Shown here piece by piece: positions 1 to 11,898 of a DNA stretch of 64,000 nucleotides; the stretch's first letter is position 1, and each line of letters starts with the position of its first letter. The notes beneath the pieces are model-generated. The model was not told where the DNA came from, did not search any database, and worked only from the letters and a program-made list of their open reading frames with translations. The stretch is from the NCBI RefSeq assembly GCF_944324615.1, contig NZ_CALUWY010000001.1, forward strand, positions 1 to 64,000, in the 5' to 3' direction. The position numbers and the translations under genes are program-made. The stretch comes from an uncultured Mailhella sp. Lineage in GTDB: Bacteria > Desulfobacterota > Desulfovibrionia > Desulfovibrionales > Desulfovibrionaceae.

Positions 1-181
1 GGATTCGCAGTTTTTTGAAAAATCGAGGTTGCACTCCCTGCATTCCTTCTCGGAAAAATACAAGAGTCATGAGTATTGCAACAAGAAACAATATCTCCAG
101 CATCACAAGATAGAACACATGTTTTCCCGGTGAATGACTGGCGTCACATAGCCATGCGCTATGATCGCTGTGCTCATACAT
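1..181 (-). CDS. Partial hypothetical membrane protein (5' end only)
   Basis: A leftward frame opens at an ATG at 179-181 and stays open to the window edge, about 60 codons. The translation has one clear hydrophobic stretch at about residues 22-44 (LEILFLVAILMTLVFF), so it would be a membrane protein with a short N-terminal tail. An AAAGGA sits directly against the ATG, closer than a usual ribosome binding site, and an in-frame stop lies just upstream. I do not recognise the family. With only 60 codons visible it could be a chance frame next to transposon debris. Confidence 0.3.
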   Translation of the reverse strand, partial: MYEHSDHSAWLCDASHSPGKHVFYLVMLEILFLVAILMTLVFFREGMQGVQPRFFKKLRI

Positions 182-225
182 TCCTTTCAGCAATTCACCT
201 TGCGGCTATCGTTATTTTTTACCTT

Positions 226-424
226 TAATGAGTCCTGAGCCTAGATAATGCCGCTGACGACACGCCTGTCATCGACTCTCGGAATGCCATGGGAACGAGG
301 AAAGTAGCATTTGATACGAGCAATCTGTTCATGAGAAAGATAAAAAAGTTCCTTCATGGCATCCTCCCTATGCCGACAATAAGGACTTCTTATTTTTTTG
401 GCAATTAATGAGTCCTGAACCTAG
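226..424. repeat. 19-bp direct repeats flanking an IS5 remnant
   Basis: TAATGAGTCCTGAGCCTAG at 226-244 and TAATGAGTCCTGAACCTAG at 406-424 differ at one base, have the same orientation and are 180 bp apart. The second copy lies upstream of the transposase start codon, where the end of an IS would be. The first copy sits exactly where the transposase frame stops. A deletion or recombination between two end-like sequences would give this arrangement. Confidence 0.6.
241..357 (-). pseudogene. IS5-family transposase, N-terminal 38 codons
   Basis: The leftward ATG at 355-357 is preceded by GGGAGGATGCC. It encodes 38 residues containing PRSHGIPRVDDRRVVSGII, the typical N-terminal helix-turn-helix region of IS5-group DDE transposases. 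The frame then hits a TAG at 241-243, inside a 19-bp repeat. The rest of the family's protein, including all DDE catalytic residues, is absent, so this is an inactive stub. Confidence 0.6.
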
Positions 425-569
425 GAATGGGGTAAGACGCGCCCTCAAGTGAGTTACTGTCTCAGCGAGAAGAGCACAGCCCGGAATACCCCTCTGGTAT
501 GTTTCCATTGGACGCACCGCAAGCGTCAGCACTTATCTTCCCCTTTTGGTTAGAAATAGGTTAGAAAAA

Positions 570-605
570 TGAAAAGGCACTTACGGTTAGAAAACTGTAA
601 GTGCC
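570..605 (-). terminator. Terminator of tRNA-fMet
   Basis: Eleven-base arms at 576-586 and 595-605 (GGCACTTACGG / CTGTAAGTGCC on the plus strand, one wobble) flank an 8-base loop. In the leftward direction the hairpin is followed by TTTTCATTTTT. It starts 10 bp after the tRNA CCA. Confidence 0.75.
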
Positions 606-614
606 TGATTTTCT

Positions 615-691
<77 letters not shown>

Positions 692-858
692 TCGTGTTCG
701 CTATCTATAGCCCGGCTGTTCCGGACTGTCAACAATTTTTTTTCGCTTCCGTGAAAAATTTTTTCGCCTTTTCTTATCCGTAAATAAGCAGGTGCTGACT
801 TCCCTTGTCTTTTATGCTAAACTTTTCACCAACACATCTCGTATATGGGTTTAAGGTC

Positions 859-1383
859 ATGAAATTCTGGGAAATATCTGATTCGTTCTGGGAAGCCGTC
901 AAGCCGCTCATCCCCGAAACCGTGCGCGATCCTGAAAAAGTGTATCAGCGCATTTCCGGCGGTGGACGCAAACCGCTCGATCAGCGCAAAGTCTTTTCGG
1001 CCATTGTTTATGTCCTGAAAACCGGTACGCAGTGGAAGTCTCTTCCCAAGGAATTCTACGGCAGCCCCAGCTCCATACACGCCTACTTCAAGAAGTGGGA
1101 AGCGCAGGGTTTTTTCAGCGAACTCTGGAAGAAAGGCCTTGCAGAATTTGAAGAAATGAAGGGTATTGCGTGGGAATGGACGCTGGACACCACGCGCGGA
1201 GCCAAGCCCGCCGCCCAGGGCGCGGGCAAGGGCGGCGCCCACCTTGCCGACGGCCACGCGGAACCCGACGCCCCCGAGGAATACCGCATCTGGCGACCCG
1301 TCATCAGCCGCCGCAGCCGCGAACGTGCCAAGGCACTTTGCGACAAGGCCACGGCTTTATTTACGGATACATTCAAATCTTGA
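859..1383 (+). pseudogene. IS5-family transposase, truncated and fused to unrelated sequence
   Basis: The start is taken at ATG 859 (MKFWEISDSFW), with AAGG just upstream; the frame is open further 5' but without family similarity. The first ~110 residues match the N-terminal domain of IS5-type transposases, including GGGRKPLDQRKVFSAIVYVL, FYGSPSSIHAYFKKW and EWTLD. After EWTLD (about nucleotide 1190) the expected DDE domain is replaced by about 60 Ala/Arg/Gly-rich residues of unknown origin, ending at a TGA at 1381. Two of the three catalytic acidic residues would lie in the missing part, so it cannot be an active transposase. A recombination breakpoint near 1190 is the simplest explanation. 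Confidence 0.7.
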
Positions 1384-1472
1384 TTTAACTTATCAAGACG
1401 GCCTATCGTTCATCACATGGCTTCAGGCCTTGTCGGCCCGCTTTTTTGCATCTCGGCAGCAGGAGTTATGTG

Positions 1473-2801
1473 ATGAACCGTTTTTCCGTGCGTGCGCGCG
1501 CTCTCTGCGCGTTCTGCCTGTTCGTTTCCCTTTCCTTCCTTATTCCTTCCGGCCGCGCCTTCGCTGAAGGCTTTGCCATCATGGAGAACAGCGCCCGGGG
1601 CATGGGCCTTGCCGGCGGTCTCATCGCCCGCGGCGGCGACGCCTCCACCCTTGCCTACAACCCTGCGGCCATGACGCTCCTTGACGGAACGCAGATGCAG
1701 GCCAACCTTGCCGTTTCGCAGTTCTACTGGGGCGTGGACACCCGCGACAGAGCAGGCAACGACACGGGCAACTTCCACAGCGCGCATCAGACCTGGCCCA
1801 TTCCGTCCTTCTACCTCACCCATCAGATCAACGACAAGCTGTGGTTCGGCTTTGCCACCTTCACCCGTTTCGGTCTGGGCGTGAAGTACCCCAACGAATG
1901 GCCCGGCGGATACAACCTGCAGAGCGTGCAGCTCATCACAAACTCCATCAATCCCAGCATCGCCTACAAGTTCAACGACCATCTCTCCCTGGCCGTGGGC
2001 GTGGAAATGATGAGCGCCTCCATGCAGATGCGCAAGAACCTCAACCAGAACGCAACCCTTGCCGGCGCTGCCGGCTACTACGGCCTGGGCGAACCCGGCG
2101 ACGTGAACATCAACGGGCACGGCGTTTCCTTCGGCGGCAACGTGGCCCTGCATGCGAAAATCAACGATCAGTGGTCCCTCGGCCTCACCTACCGCGCGCC
2201 CATGAGCCTCAAGGTGAGCGGCAAGACGCGCTACGACAATCAGCTCGGCAAGACGCCCCTCGGCCTGAATCCCCAGATTGCCATGATCCAGAACTCCCGC
2301 CTGCGCGGCACGCTGCACCTGCCCGATTCCATCGGCTTCGGCGTGGCCTATAAGCCGCTGGAGAACCTGAGCTTTGAAGCCGACGCCGTGTACACGCTCT
2401 GGAGCCGCTTCCGCGACTTCAACATGTACATGAAGTCCCCGGTGAATCAGTGGCAGAACACCGACAGGCACTGGGAAAACAGCTGGACCCTCGGCCTTTC
2501 CGCCGAATACAAGCCCGTGGACTGGATGGCCCTGCGCCTCGGCTTCATGTATGAAACCTCGCCCATGAACATCGGCAACGCCGACTACATGGTGCCCTCC
2601 AACGGCAGAAACTACTACACCGCCGGCGTAGGCTTCTTCTACAAGAACTGGACCTTCGACATCGCGTACATGTACATCCACAACCATGTGCTCGACTACA
2701 CGCTCGCTTCCATGCAGCATCCTGAAGGCGGCGTGGTGGCCGGCCACACCACCCATCCCCATGCCCACAACTTCGGCATAGGCATCGGGTACAAATTCTG
2801 A
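1473..2801 (+). CDS. FadL/OmpP1/TodX-type outer-membrane transporter
   Basis: A 442-residue outer-membrane beta-barrel of the FadL family, which carries hydrophobic compounds such as long-chain fatty acids across the outer membrane. An N-terminal signal peptide (Arg-rich start, hydrophobic core LCAFCLFVSLSFLIPS, cleavage near AFA-EG) precedes the family's N-terminal hatch sequence GFAIMENSARGMGLAGG. The motif ASTLAYNPAAMTLL and a terminal aromatic residue (GYKF) are also typical. The length fits the family. ATG 1473 is chosen because AGGAG lies 7 bases upstream; an upstream in-frame ATG lacks such a site and would spoil the signal peptide. It is monocistronic with its own terminator. The substrate cannot be told from sequence. 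Confidence 0.88.
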   Translation: MNRFSVRARALCAFCLFVSLSFLIPSGRAFAEGFAIMENSARGMGLAGGLIARGGDASTLAYNPAAMTLLDGTQMQANLAVSQFYWGVDTRDRAGNDTGNFHSAHQTWPIPSFYLTHQINDKLWFGFATFTRFGLGVKYPNEWPGGYNLQSVQLITNSINPSIAYKFNDHLSLAVGVEMMSASMQMRKNLNQNATLAGAAGYYGLGEPGDVNINGHGVSFGGNVALHAKINDQWSLGLTYRAPMSLKVSGKTRYDNQLGKTPLGLNPQIAMIQNSRLRGTLHLPDSIGFGVAYKPLENLSFEADAVYTLWSRFRDFNMYMKSPVNQWQNTDRHWENSWTLGLSAEYKPVDWMALRLGFMYETSPMNIGNADYMVPSNGRNYYTAGVGFFYKNWTFDIAYMYIHNHVLDYTLASMQHPEGGVVAGHTTHPHAHNFGIGIGYKF

Positions 2802-2817
2802 GGACGCCGCAGCGCAG

Positions 2818-2856
2818 AAAGGGGAAGGCTGACATTCAGCCTTCCCCTTTCTTTTT
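2818..2856 (+). terminator. Rho-independent terminator after fadL-like gene
   Basis: Fifteen-base arms (AAAGGGGAAGGCTGA / TCAGCCTTCCCCTTT) with a CAT loop are followed by CTTTTTT. It sits 17 bp after the stop codon. Confidence 0.9.
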
Positions 2857-3049
2857 TGCTCAGGCGGCCGCGCCGCCCGCAGCTGCCGGAAGCACGCTCT
2901 TCCGGCAGAAAAAATGCGCGAAGAAACTCGGCCCGTGCCTTCCTTTAAAGGTAGGAAGCTGACGCCCTGCCGCACAGGCCGAAATCCCCCTGTCTCAGGC
3001 TGAACACGCCCGCGGCATGTCCGCCGCCCCTGTCGTAACAACAGGGCAT

Positions 3050-3796
3050 TCAGTCACTCCACTGTTTTTCCAGCTCTTCGGCAAAGGTCCTGAGTTGTTC
3101 CGGGTCGTAGAAATTGACCAGGCGCAGGGGCACGGTGGCCACGGCGCCGAACTCCCCTTCCTCGTTAAGCTCAAAGAACAGAAGCACCACATCCCAGGGC
3201 GCGAAATACCGCGAACCGTCGGGTTCCTCCATGCCTTCGCGGGCCAGTGCAAAGCAGAAGGCGGAAAAGCGCTTCGCTCCGGTGCGGTACAGACCGGAAA
3301 TCATGGCGCAGCGGCCGTCGTGCTCCGCGTATTCGTCGGCAAAGGAGCGGTACAGCTCCTCCATCTGCTCATCGGTATAAGGCGGCTCCAGCTTCATGAG
3401 GGAATCGCAGAAGGGCAGGCAGTAATCCCGGGCGCAGAACATGTCCGTCCACTTTTCATTCCATGCAGGGGAAGAAGACTGTATGGCCTTTTCTTCCGCC
3501 ATGCCGATGAAGGGGCGCAGGCTCCCTTCCTTTTCCAGCATGTGCTCGGGAAAGGCGGTGAGGTTGTACCCGTCCTCCTCTTCCCGCAGAAAAAGCCGCA
3601 CCCTTTCTCCAGGCTTGAACATACCTTCCACGCCGTCAAAGGCCACGGCCCGCACCATGAGCGGGTAGCGCCCCCAAAGGCTGCGCCGCAGCGGCTCAAG
3701 CAGGGAATAGGGCCCCAGCTTCCCGTAAAACGCGGCAATCTCTTCCGCGGAAAATTCCTCGCCTTCCTTCACGTTTTCCCAGCCGTTGAACGCCAT
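3050..3796 (-). CDS. Conserved-looking hypothetical protein, 248 aa
   Basis: A soluble, acidic protein without signal peptide or membrane segments. I do not recognise a family. ATG at 3794-3796 is chosen because GGCGGGAAGAAC lies just upstream; the frame is open further 5' but runs into the tRNA-Leu gene. It holds several cysteines (MFCARDYCLPFC) and ends in an acidic helix (LRTFAEELEKQW). The wording LLFFELNEEGEFGAVATVPL suggests a mixed alpha/beta fold. It is the only gene between a convergent porin gene and tRNA-Leu, so the context gives no functional clue. Coding bias resembles the neighbours, so it is probably a native gene. Confidence 0.65.
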   Translation of the reverse strand: MAFNGWENVKEGEEFSAEEIAAFYGKLGPYSLLEPLRRSLWGRYPLMVRAVAFDGVEGMFKPGERVRLFLREEEDGYNLTAFPEHMLEKEGSLRPFIGMAEEKAIQSSSPAWNEKWTDMFCARDYCLPFCDSLMKLEPPYTDEQMEELYRSFADEYAEHDGRCAMISGLYRTGAKRFSAFCFALAREGMEEPDGSRYFAPWDVVLLFFELNEEGEFGAVATVPLRLVNFYDPEQLRTFAEELEKQWSD

Positions 3797-4001
3797 GTTC
3801 TTCCCGCCTTTTCTTGTGGTTTCGTATGTTCCCGGCATGGTACACAAAAGCAGAAAAGGTGAAAAGTCCGTGCCGTATCCGCACCCCGGGCAGAGGAAGG
3901 CCGGATGCGGCCATGCCGCACCGTGACGCAGAAGGCCCGGGCTTTTCCCCCTCCGCCGCGCACAGTACGCCCCGGATGTTGAAGGCCCGGCCTTTAAACG
4001 C

Positions 4002-4028
4002 AAAAAGCACCTGCGCGGGCAGGTGCTT
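4002..4028 (-). terminator. Terminator of tRNA-Leu
   Basis: Ten-base arms AAGCACCTGC / GCAGGTGCTT at 4005-4014 and 4019-4028 surround a 4-base loop. The hairpin is followed leftward by a TTTTTG run. It starts 9 bp past the tRNA CCA. Confidence 0.85.
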
Positions 4029-4036
4029 GAAATATC

Positions 4037-4123
4037 TGGTGCCGGAAGAGAGACTCGAACTCTCAAGGTGTCGCCACCGGCGGATTTTGAGTCCGCTGCG
4101 TTTACCAATTCCACCATTCCGGC
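4037..4123 (-). tRNA. tRNA-Leu (CAA)
   Basis: A leftward class II tRNA of 87 nt with encoded CCA. The 7-bp acceptor stem is GCCGGAA/TTCCGGC. The anticodon loop ACTCAAAAT gives CAA, which reads UUG codons. The long variable arm (GGTGGCGACACC) and T-loop GTTCGAGTC are typical of tRNA-Leu. Confidence 0.95.
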
Positions 4124-4551
4124 ACAGAAGCATCTATATAGATTTCACGGCGCAAGGTCAACCACAGGGCCGCCTTCCGCCGGAGAGGCGCGGAAAAAAG
4201 CTCCCGGCTCCGCGCCGTGTCTTGCCTTTTTGTCCTGAACAAGCTATTCTGGCCACCAAAATCTGGATCTGACATGAACAATACCCGCTCAACGACCGAT
4301 CAAAACAACGACAGTCCTCTTTCTTCCCAGGAAGATGCCGGCTGTCAGCCTTCCGACGTTCCCCTCACCCGGTTCCGCGCGCGGGCGCGTTTCTGTTTCC
4401 GGCATTCCGCCCTTTCTGCGGCGGAACGCATGTTTTTCCCAGCCATTGCGCCCGAAGTGCGGGCTTTTTCGAGCCGGAGCCGGACTTTCCGGCCCTTGCC
4501 TTGCGGCATAGCTGTTTCCCCGGCCTGAACCCTCTATCAAGGAGTATCGTC
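4124..4551. other. Intergenic region between tRNA-Leu and corC-like gene
   Basis: 428 bp without a convincing gene. The start (CATCTATATAGATTTC) is AT-rich and would hold the leftward tRNA-Leu promoter. An ATG at 4274 opens 84 codons rich in Arg, Ala and Pro with no recognisable domain and no good ribosome binding site; I do not call it. GGCCCTTGCCTTGCGG near 4490-4507 precedes the AAGGAG of the next gene. Confidence 0.4.
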
Positions 4552-5379
4552 TTGGACGGCGAATCCCACAGTACCGTGTGGTCAAAAATCGGTTCTTTCT
4601 TTTCCGGCAAATCCTCGGAAGATCATCTGGAACAGGCTATCCGCGAAGCGCGCGAAGACGGCGAGCTGAAGGCGGAAGAAGGTTCCATGCTGCTCTCCAT
4701 CCTTTCTCTGGACGAGATCCAGGTGCAGGACATCATGACGCCCCGCACGGACATCGACTGCCTGCCCTCGGGCACGAGCATCCGCGATGCGGCGGGAGCC
4801 ATTGTGGAAACGGGGCATTCCCGCCTGCCCGTCTACAAGGAAACCCGCGACAACATCATAGGCATCGTGCACGCCAAGGACATGCTGAGCTCCCTCATGC
4901 AGGTGGAGCTGCAGAGCGCCCCGGTGGATTCCATCATGAGCCAGCCCTTCTTCGTGCCTGAAACCAAGATCGCCAGCGAGCTTCTGCAGGAATTCCGCAG
5001 CCGCAAGAACCACCTGGCCATCGTGGTGGACGAATACGGCGGCACCTCCGGGCTTGCCACCATTGAAGACCTGCTGGAAGTCATCGTGGGCGACATTGAA
5101 GACGAGCACGACGCTCCCAAGGAAGAGGACATCCGGCCCCTGGAAGGCGGCAGGTATGAACTTTCCGGCCGCGCCTATCTGGAAGAACTGGAAGAACTCG
5201 GCATTCATCTGGAATCCGACGAAGTGGACACCATCGGCGGCTATCTCAGCCTGGACGCGGGCCACGTTCCGCAGAAGGACGAAGAGTTCCGCATAGGCGG
5301 CTGGCTGTTCACCATTGCCGATGCCGACGCCAAGCAGATACACACCGTCATCGCCACGCGGGAAAGCAGCGAAGAATAA
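4552..5379 (+). CDS. CBS-domain / CorC-HlyC transporter-associated protein
   Basis: A 275-residue soluble protein of the CorC/HlyC-C type. Its order is a short acidic N-terminus (HLEQAIREAREDGELKAEEG), two CBS domains (about residues 60-185; DIMTPRTDI opens the first, HLAIVVDEYGGTSGLATIED closes the second), then a CorC_HlyC domain (residues 195-270; ELSGRAYLEELEELG, DTIGGYLS). The membrane DUF21 domain of the long family members is absent, as in E. coli CorC. The family is linked to Mg2+/Co2+ efflux and ion homeostasis; the CBS pair probably binds an adenine nucleotide. A TTG start at 4552 is chosen because AAGGAG lies 7 bases upstream; there is no closer ATG. It is monocistronic with a terminator. 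Confidence 0.85.
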   Translation: MDGESHSTVWSKIGSFFSGKSSEDHLEQAIREAREDGELKAEEGSMLLSILSLDEIQVQDIMTPRTDIDCLPSGTSIRDAAGAIVETGHSRLPVYKETRDNIIGIVHAKDMLSSLMQVELQSAPVDSIMSQPFFVPETKIASELLQEFRSRKNHLAIVVDEYGGTSGLATIEDLLEVIVGDIEDEHDAPKEEDIRPLEGGRYELSGRAYLEELEELGIHLESDEVDTIGGYLSLDAGHVPQKDEEFRIGGWLFTIADADAKQIHTVIATRESSEE

Positions 5380-5387
5380 GCTCCCGA

Positions 5388-5417
5388 AGCCATGGGTTTC
5401 CCCCATGGCTTTTTTTA
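5388..5417 (+). terminator. Terminator after corC-like gene
   Basis: Nine-base perfect arms AGCCATGGG / CCCATGGCT with a 5-base loop are followed by a run of seven T. Confidence 0.9.
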
Positions 5418-5685
5418 TGCCCTCCCTCCACTGCCCCAGAGGCGGGGAGAAAGCCGCCGCTTCAGAAAAGCCATGAAAAAACGCTCCGGACCGATGTTCC
5501 GTCCCGCAGAAGCCGCAGACAGAAGGCCGCCGTACCGCGCCGCCTTCCGGGCACGGCCGCCATCTTTCCGCGACAGAGGGAAGGAGCCGGAAACGGGTCT
5601 CCGGCCCGGCATGACGCACGACGCTTGATTATCTCGGGGCAACGTGTAATCATACGCAAGTTTAAACCCACTTTAGGAGCGGAAT
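5418..5685. promoter_or_regulatory. carB upstream region with candidate promoter
   Basis: This 268-bp stretch has no gene. A possible sigma-70 promoter is TTGATT (5625-5630), 16 bases, TAATCA (5647-5652), ending 33 bp before the carB start. The two hexamers also form a TGATTA...TAATCA inverted repeat that could be an operator. No recognisable pyrimidine attenuator or riboswitch was seen. AGGAG precedes ATG 5686. Confidence 0.4.
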
Positions 5686-8939
<3,254 letters not shown>

Positions 8940-8943
<4 letters not shown>

Positions 8944-10079
8944 AAGCTCTGCTCGCCCTCGAAGACGGCTTCACCCTTGAAGGCGAATCCTTCACCGGCC
9001 CCATCGAACTGACCGGCGGCGAAGTCATTTTCAACACCGCCATGGCCGGATATCAGGAACTGCTCACCGACCCGTCCTACGCGGGTCAGATGGTGTGCCT
9101 CACCTATCCGCTCATCGGCAACTACGGCATCAACCCCGACGACATGGAATCGGAAAAGGTGCACATGTCGGCCCTCATCGTGAAGGAATGCTGCAAGGAA
9201 CCCTCCAACTGGCGCGCCACGGAAAGCCTGCCCGAGTTCCTCATGCGTCAGGGCGTTCCCGGCATCGAAGGCATCGACACCCGTGCCCTCACCCTGCACC
9301 TTCGCAAGAACGGCGCCATGCGCGGCTGCATTTCCACCAGCATCCTCAACCCTGAGGAACTGGTGAAAAAGGCGAACGAACTGCCTTCCATGGAAGGACA
9401 GAACCTCGTCACCCGCGTGGCTCCCTCCGCCCCCTACCGCTGGGACGCCGAAGCCGGCCGCCCCGCCCCCGTGAGCCTGAACGCCGACGGCTCCTACAAC
9501 TGGCCTGCGGGCAGGGCGCTCAACATCGTGGTGTACGACTTCGGCATCAAGTGGAACATCCTGCGCCTTCTCTCCGCGCAGGATATGGAACTTCTCGTGG
9601 TGCCGCCCTCCTTCACCTGCGAACAGGTGAAGGCCGTGCGCCCCGACGGCGTGTTCCTTTCCAACGGCCCCGGCGACCCCGCCACCCTGAAGCCCGAAAT
9701 TGCGGAAATCGCCAAGATGACGGAAATTTTCCCCATCGGCGCCATCTGCCTCGGACATCAGCTCCTCGGTCACGCCCTCGGCGGCACCACCACCAAACTG
9801 AAGTTCGGCCATCACGGCGTGAACCACCCGGTCAAGAACCTGCTGACCGGGCGCATCGAAATCTCTTCCCAGAACCACGGCTTCTGCGTGATTCCGCCCG
9901 AAGGCGTGGAAAAGGTGTATGTGAACCTCAACGATGGCACTCTGGAAGGCTTCCGCCATCCTGAAAAGCCCATCATGACGGTGCAGCATCACCCCGAAGC
10001 GGCCGCAGGTCCCACCGACAGCCGCACCTTCTTCACCGATTTCAAGGAAATGGTGCTGAAGGCCAAGGCCGGAAAGTAG
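8940..10079 (+). CDS. carA: Carbamoyl-phosphate synthase small (glutaminase) subunit
   Basis: The 379-residue glutamine amidotransferase subunit delivers ammonia to CarB. The N-terminal domain opens with [16 protein letters not shown] and contains the [20 protein letters not shown] signature. The class I amidotransferase domain begins near residue 195 ([17 protein letters not shown]). It holds the nucleophile loop [16 protein letters not shown] and the catalytic His/Glu of [12 protein letters not shown] 8940 overlaps the carB stop and has GGAG 8 bases upstream. A strong terminator follows 20 bp downstream, closing a two-gene operon. Confidence 0.98.
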
Positions 10080-10099
10080 GATTTCCGGAAAAACTCCAT

Positions 10100-10137
10100 G
10101 CGGGCGAGGCGCAACAAGGCGCTTCGCCCGCTTTTTT
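10100..10137 (+). terminator. Terminator of carBA
   Basis: Thirteen-base arms (GCGGGCGAGGCGC / GCGCTTCGCCCGC, one wobble pair) with a 6-base loop are followed by TTTTTT. Confidence 0.92.
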
Positions 10138-10170
10138 ATGCCCTTCTGCATTGTTCTGCCCGATGATGCC

Positions 10171-10227
10171 GGAAGGCCCGCTCCTCCCGGCCGCCTTCTT
10201 CTGCCGGCCGGGAGGAGCGGGCCTTCC
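10171..10227. repeat. 23-bp perfect inverted repeat
   Basis: The arms at 10171-10193 and 10205-10227 are perfect reverse complements (GGAAGGCCCGCTCCT... / ...AGGAGCGGGCCTTCC) around an 11-base pyrimidine-rich loop. CGATG and CATCG a few bases outside also pair. There is no T-run, so it is not a simple terminator. The rest of this gap (10228-10536) is GC-rich, holds smaller palindromes and no convincing gene. Confidence 0.7.
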
Positions 10228-10536
10228 GCGCATCGTTGGCTTTTCCCGGAAAAAACCGTATTCTCCAGAGCGAAAAAGCCGCCTGTGCCTCCGGTATGGA
10301 ACTGCCCGCTCAGACGCCCTGTTCTGCCGCCACGGCTTCCGGCCCGCAGAACGTGCGCGCCCCTGCGGGGTGCCGGCACAGGCGGAGGCGGAACCTTTCC
10401 GCCCCGGGTCAGAAAAACATGCTCTGATTCCGCAGGGAACAGCGCAGGCTCCGGCAGCCCGCGGCCCGGAAAGAACCATGCCCGAACGGACAAAAAACAC
10501 GCCGCCTTCCCGCAGAAGAAGCGGCCAGAGGATACC

Positions 10537-11616
10537 ATGAACAAAGAAACCTTTGCCCTGCGCAGAGAAAAACTGCGCCGCCTCATGTATGAAGAAGGGC
10601 TGGACGCCCTTCTGGTCAGCCAGAGCGCCAACCGCTTCTACCTTTCCGGCTTCGAGCTGCACGACTGCCAGTGCAACGAAAGTTCGGGCTGCCTCATCAT
10701 CATGAAGGACGGCAAGGACTGGCTGTGCACCGATTCGCGCTATGAGGAGGCCGCCGGCAAGCTCTGGGACAGGGAGCGCATATTCATCTACCATTCCGCC
10801 TCTTCCGAAGCGCTCAACGGCCTTCTGAAAAAGCTGTGCGGCGCTTCCGGCGTCATCGGCATAGAAGAGGAACACCTTTCCCTGGGCTATGCCCGGAGGC
10901 TGGAACCGGGGCTTTCGCTCAAGGGAGCGGACGGCCTTGTGGAAAAGCTGCGCGAAATCAAGGATGAGGAGGAAATCCGCCGCATCGACGCCTCGGTGAA
11001 GCTCAATCACCGCATGCTCGACTGGCTGCCCTCCGTGCTTGTTCCCGGGCAGGATGAAGCCTCCGTGGCCTGGGCCATAGAAAAATTCTACCGTGAAAAC
11101 GGAGCCTCGGAACTGAGCTTTCCCTCCATCGTGGCCATGAACGCCAATGCCGCCCTTCCCCACTATGCTCCGGAACAGCCCGCCGTGTTCACGGAAAACT
11201 GCATGGTGCTGGTGGATGAAGGCTGCCGCCTGAACCAGTACTGCTCCGACCAGACCCGCACCTGCTGGATAGGCGACAGGCCCGAACCGCGCTTCACGGA
11301 AATGCTGGAGCGCGTGCAGGAGGCCCAGCGCCGCGCCATTGCCGCATTGCGCCCCGGCGTCACGGGCAGGGAAGTGCATCAGATTGCCGTGGATTACTTC
11401 GCCTCCTGCGGCATGGACCGCTATTTCACCCATTCGCTGGGGCACGGCGTGGGGCTGGAAACCCATGAAGGGCCCCGCCTCAGCATATACAATACCAGCC
11501 CCCTGCAGCCCGGCATGGTGGTGACCATAGAGCCGGGGCTGTACTTCCCCGGCTGGGGCGGCGCCCGCTGGGAATACATGGCCGTGATCACCGAAGACGG
11601 CTGCCGCGTGTTCTAG
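10537..11616 (+). CDS. M24B (Xaa-Pro aminopeptidase-like) peptidase
   Basis: A 359-residue cytoplasmic metallopeptidase of the aminopeptidase P/prolidase family. It has an N-terminal creatinase-like domain (residues 1-125; RREKLRRLMYEEGLDALLVS) and a pita-bread catalytic domain. The five metal ligands are present in order: Asp in VDEGC, Asp in SDQTRT, His in HSLGHGVGLETHE, Glu in TIEPGLYFP and Glu in the final GGARWEYMAVIT motif. ATG 10537 is chosen because upstream sequence shows no coding similarity, although its ribosome site (CCAGAGGATACC) is modest. It is probably an Xaa-Pro dipeptidase or aminopeptidase in peptide turnover. There is no operon partner. Confidence 0.88.
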   Translation: MNKETFALRREKLRRLMYEEGLDALLVSQSANRFYLSGFELHDCQCNESSGCLIIMKDGKDWLCTDSRYEEAAGKLWDRERIFIYHSASSEALNGLLKKLCGASGVIGIEEEHLSLGYARRLEPGLSLKGADGLVEKLREIKDEEEIRRIDASVKLNHRMLDWLPSVLVPGQDEASVAWAIEKFYRENGASELSFPSIVAMNANAALPHYAPEQPAVFTENCMVLVDEGCRLNQYCSDQTRTCWIGDRPEPRFTEMLERVQEAQRRAIAALRPGVTGREVHQIAVDYFASCGMDRYFTHSLGHGVGLETHEGPRLSIYNTSPLQPGMVVTIEPGLYFPGWGGARWEYMAVITEDGCRVF

Positions 11617-11898
11617 CCGCCTCCGAAGGCTGCTCCGCCCGAACATGCGCCGCATACTCTGTGCCGGGCGGCCTGTCGTGCACCGTGTTCTCCGGGTGCG
11701 GCCTTTCCGCGTGCCCGGAAGAGAGAACGTGCGCGCCCTGCCATGGCGCCCGCCTTTCCCCGGGAGGCTCTGCAAGACTTCGAAAGTTGAAAAAACGCAG
11801 GGAATGATGATAGACAGACAGTACGGGATGTACCCTCACGCCGGAGCGCCCCGCAGGCGAAACGGCTTCGACCTCAACACCCTTTTCAGGAGAAACAC

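Noticed and set aside
4274-4528. Small rightward frame before the corC-like gene
   Set aside because: Biased Arg/Ala/Pro composition, no ribosome site and no domain; the frame only reflects GC-rich DNA.
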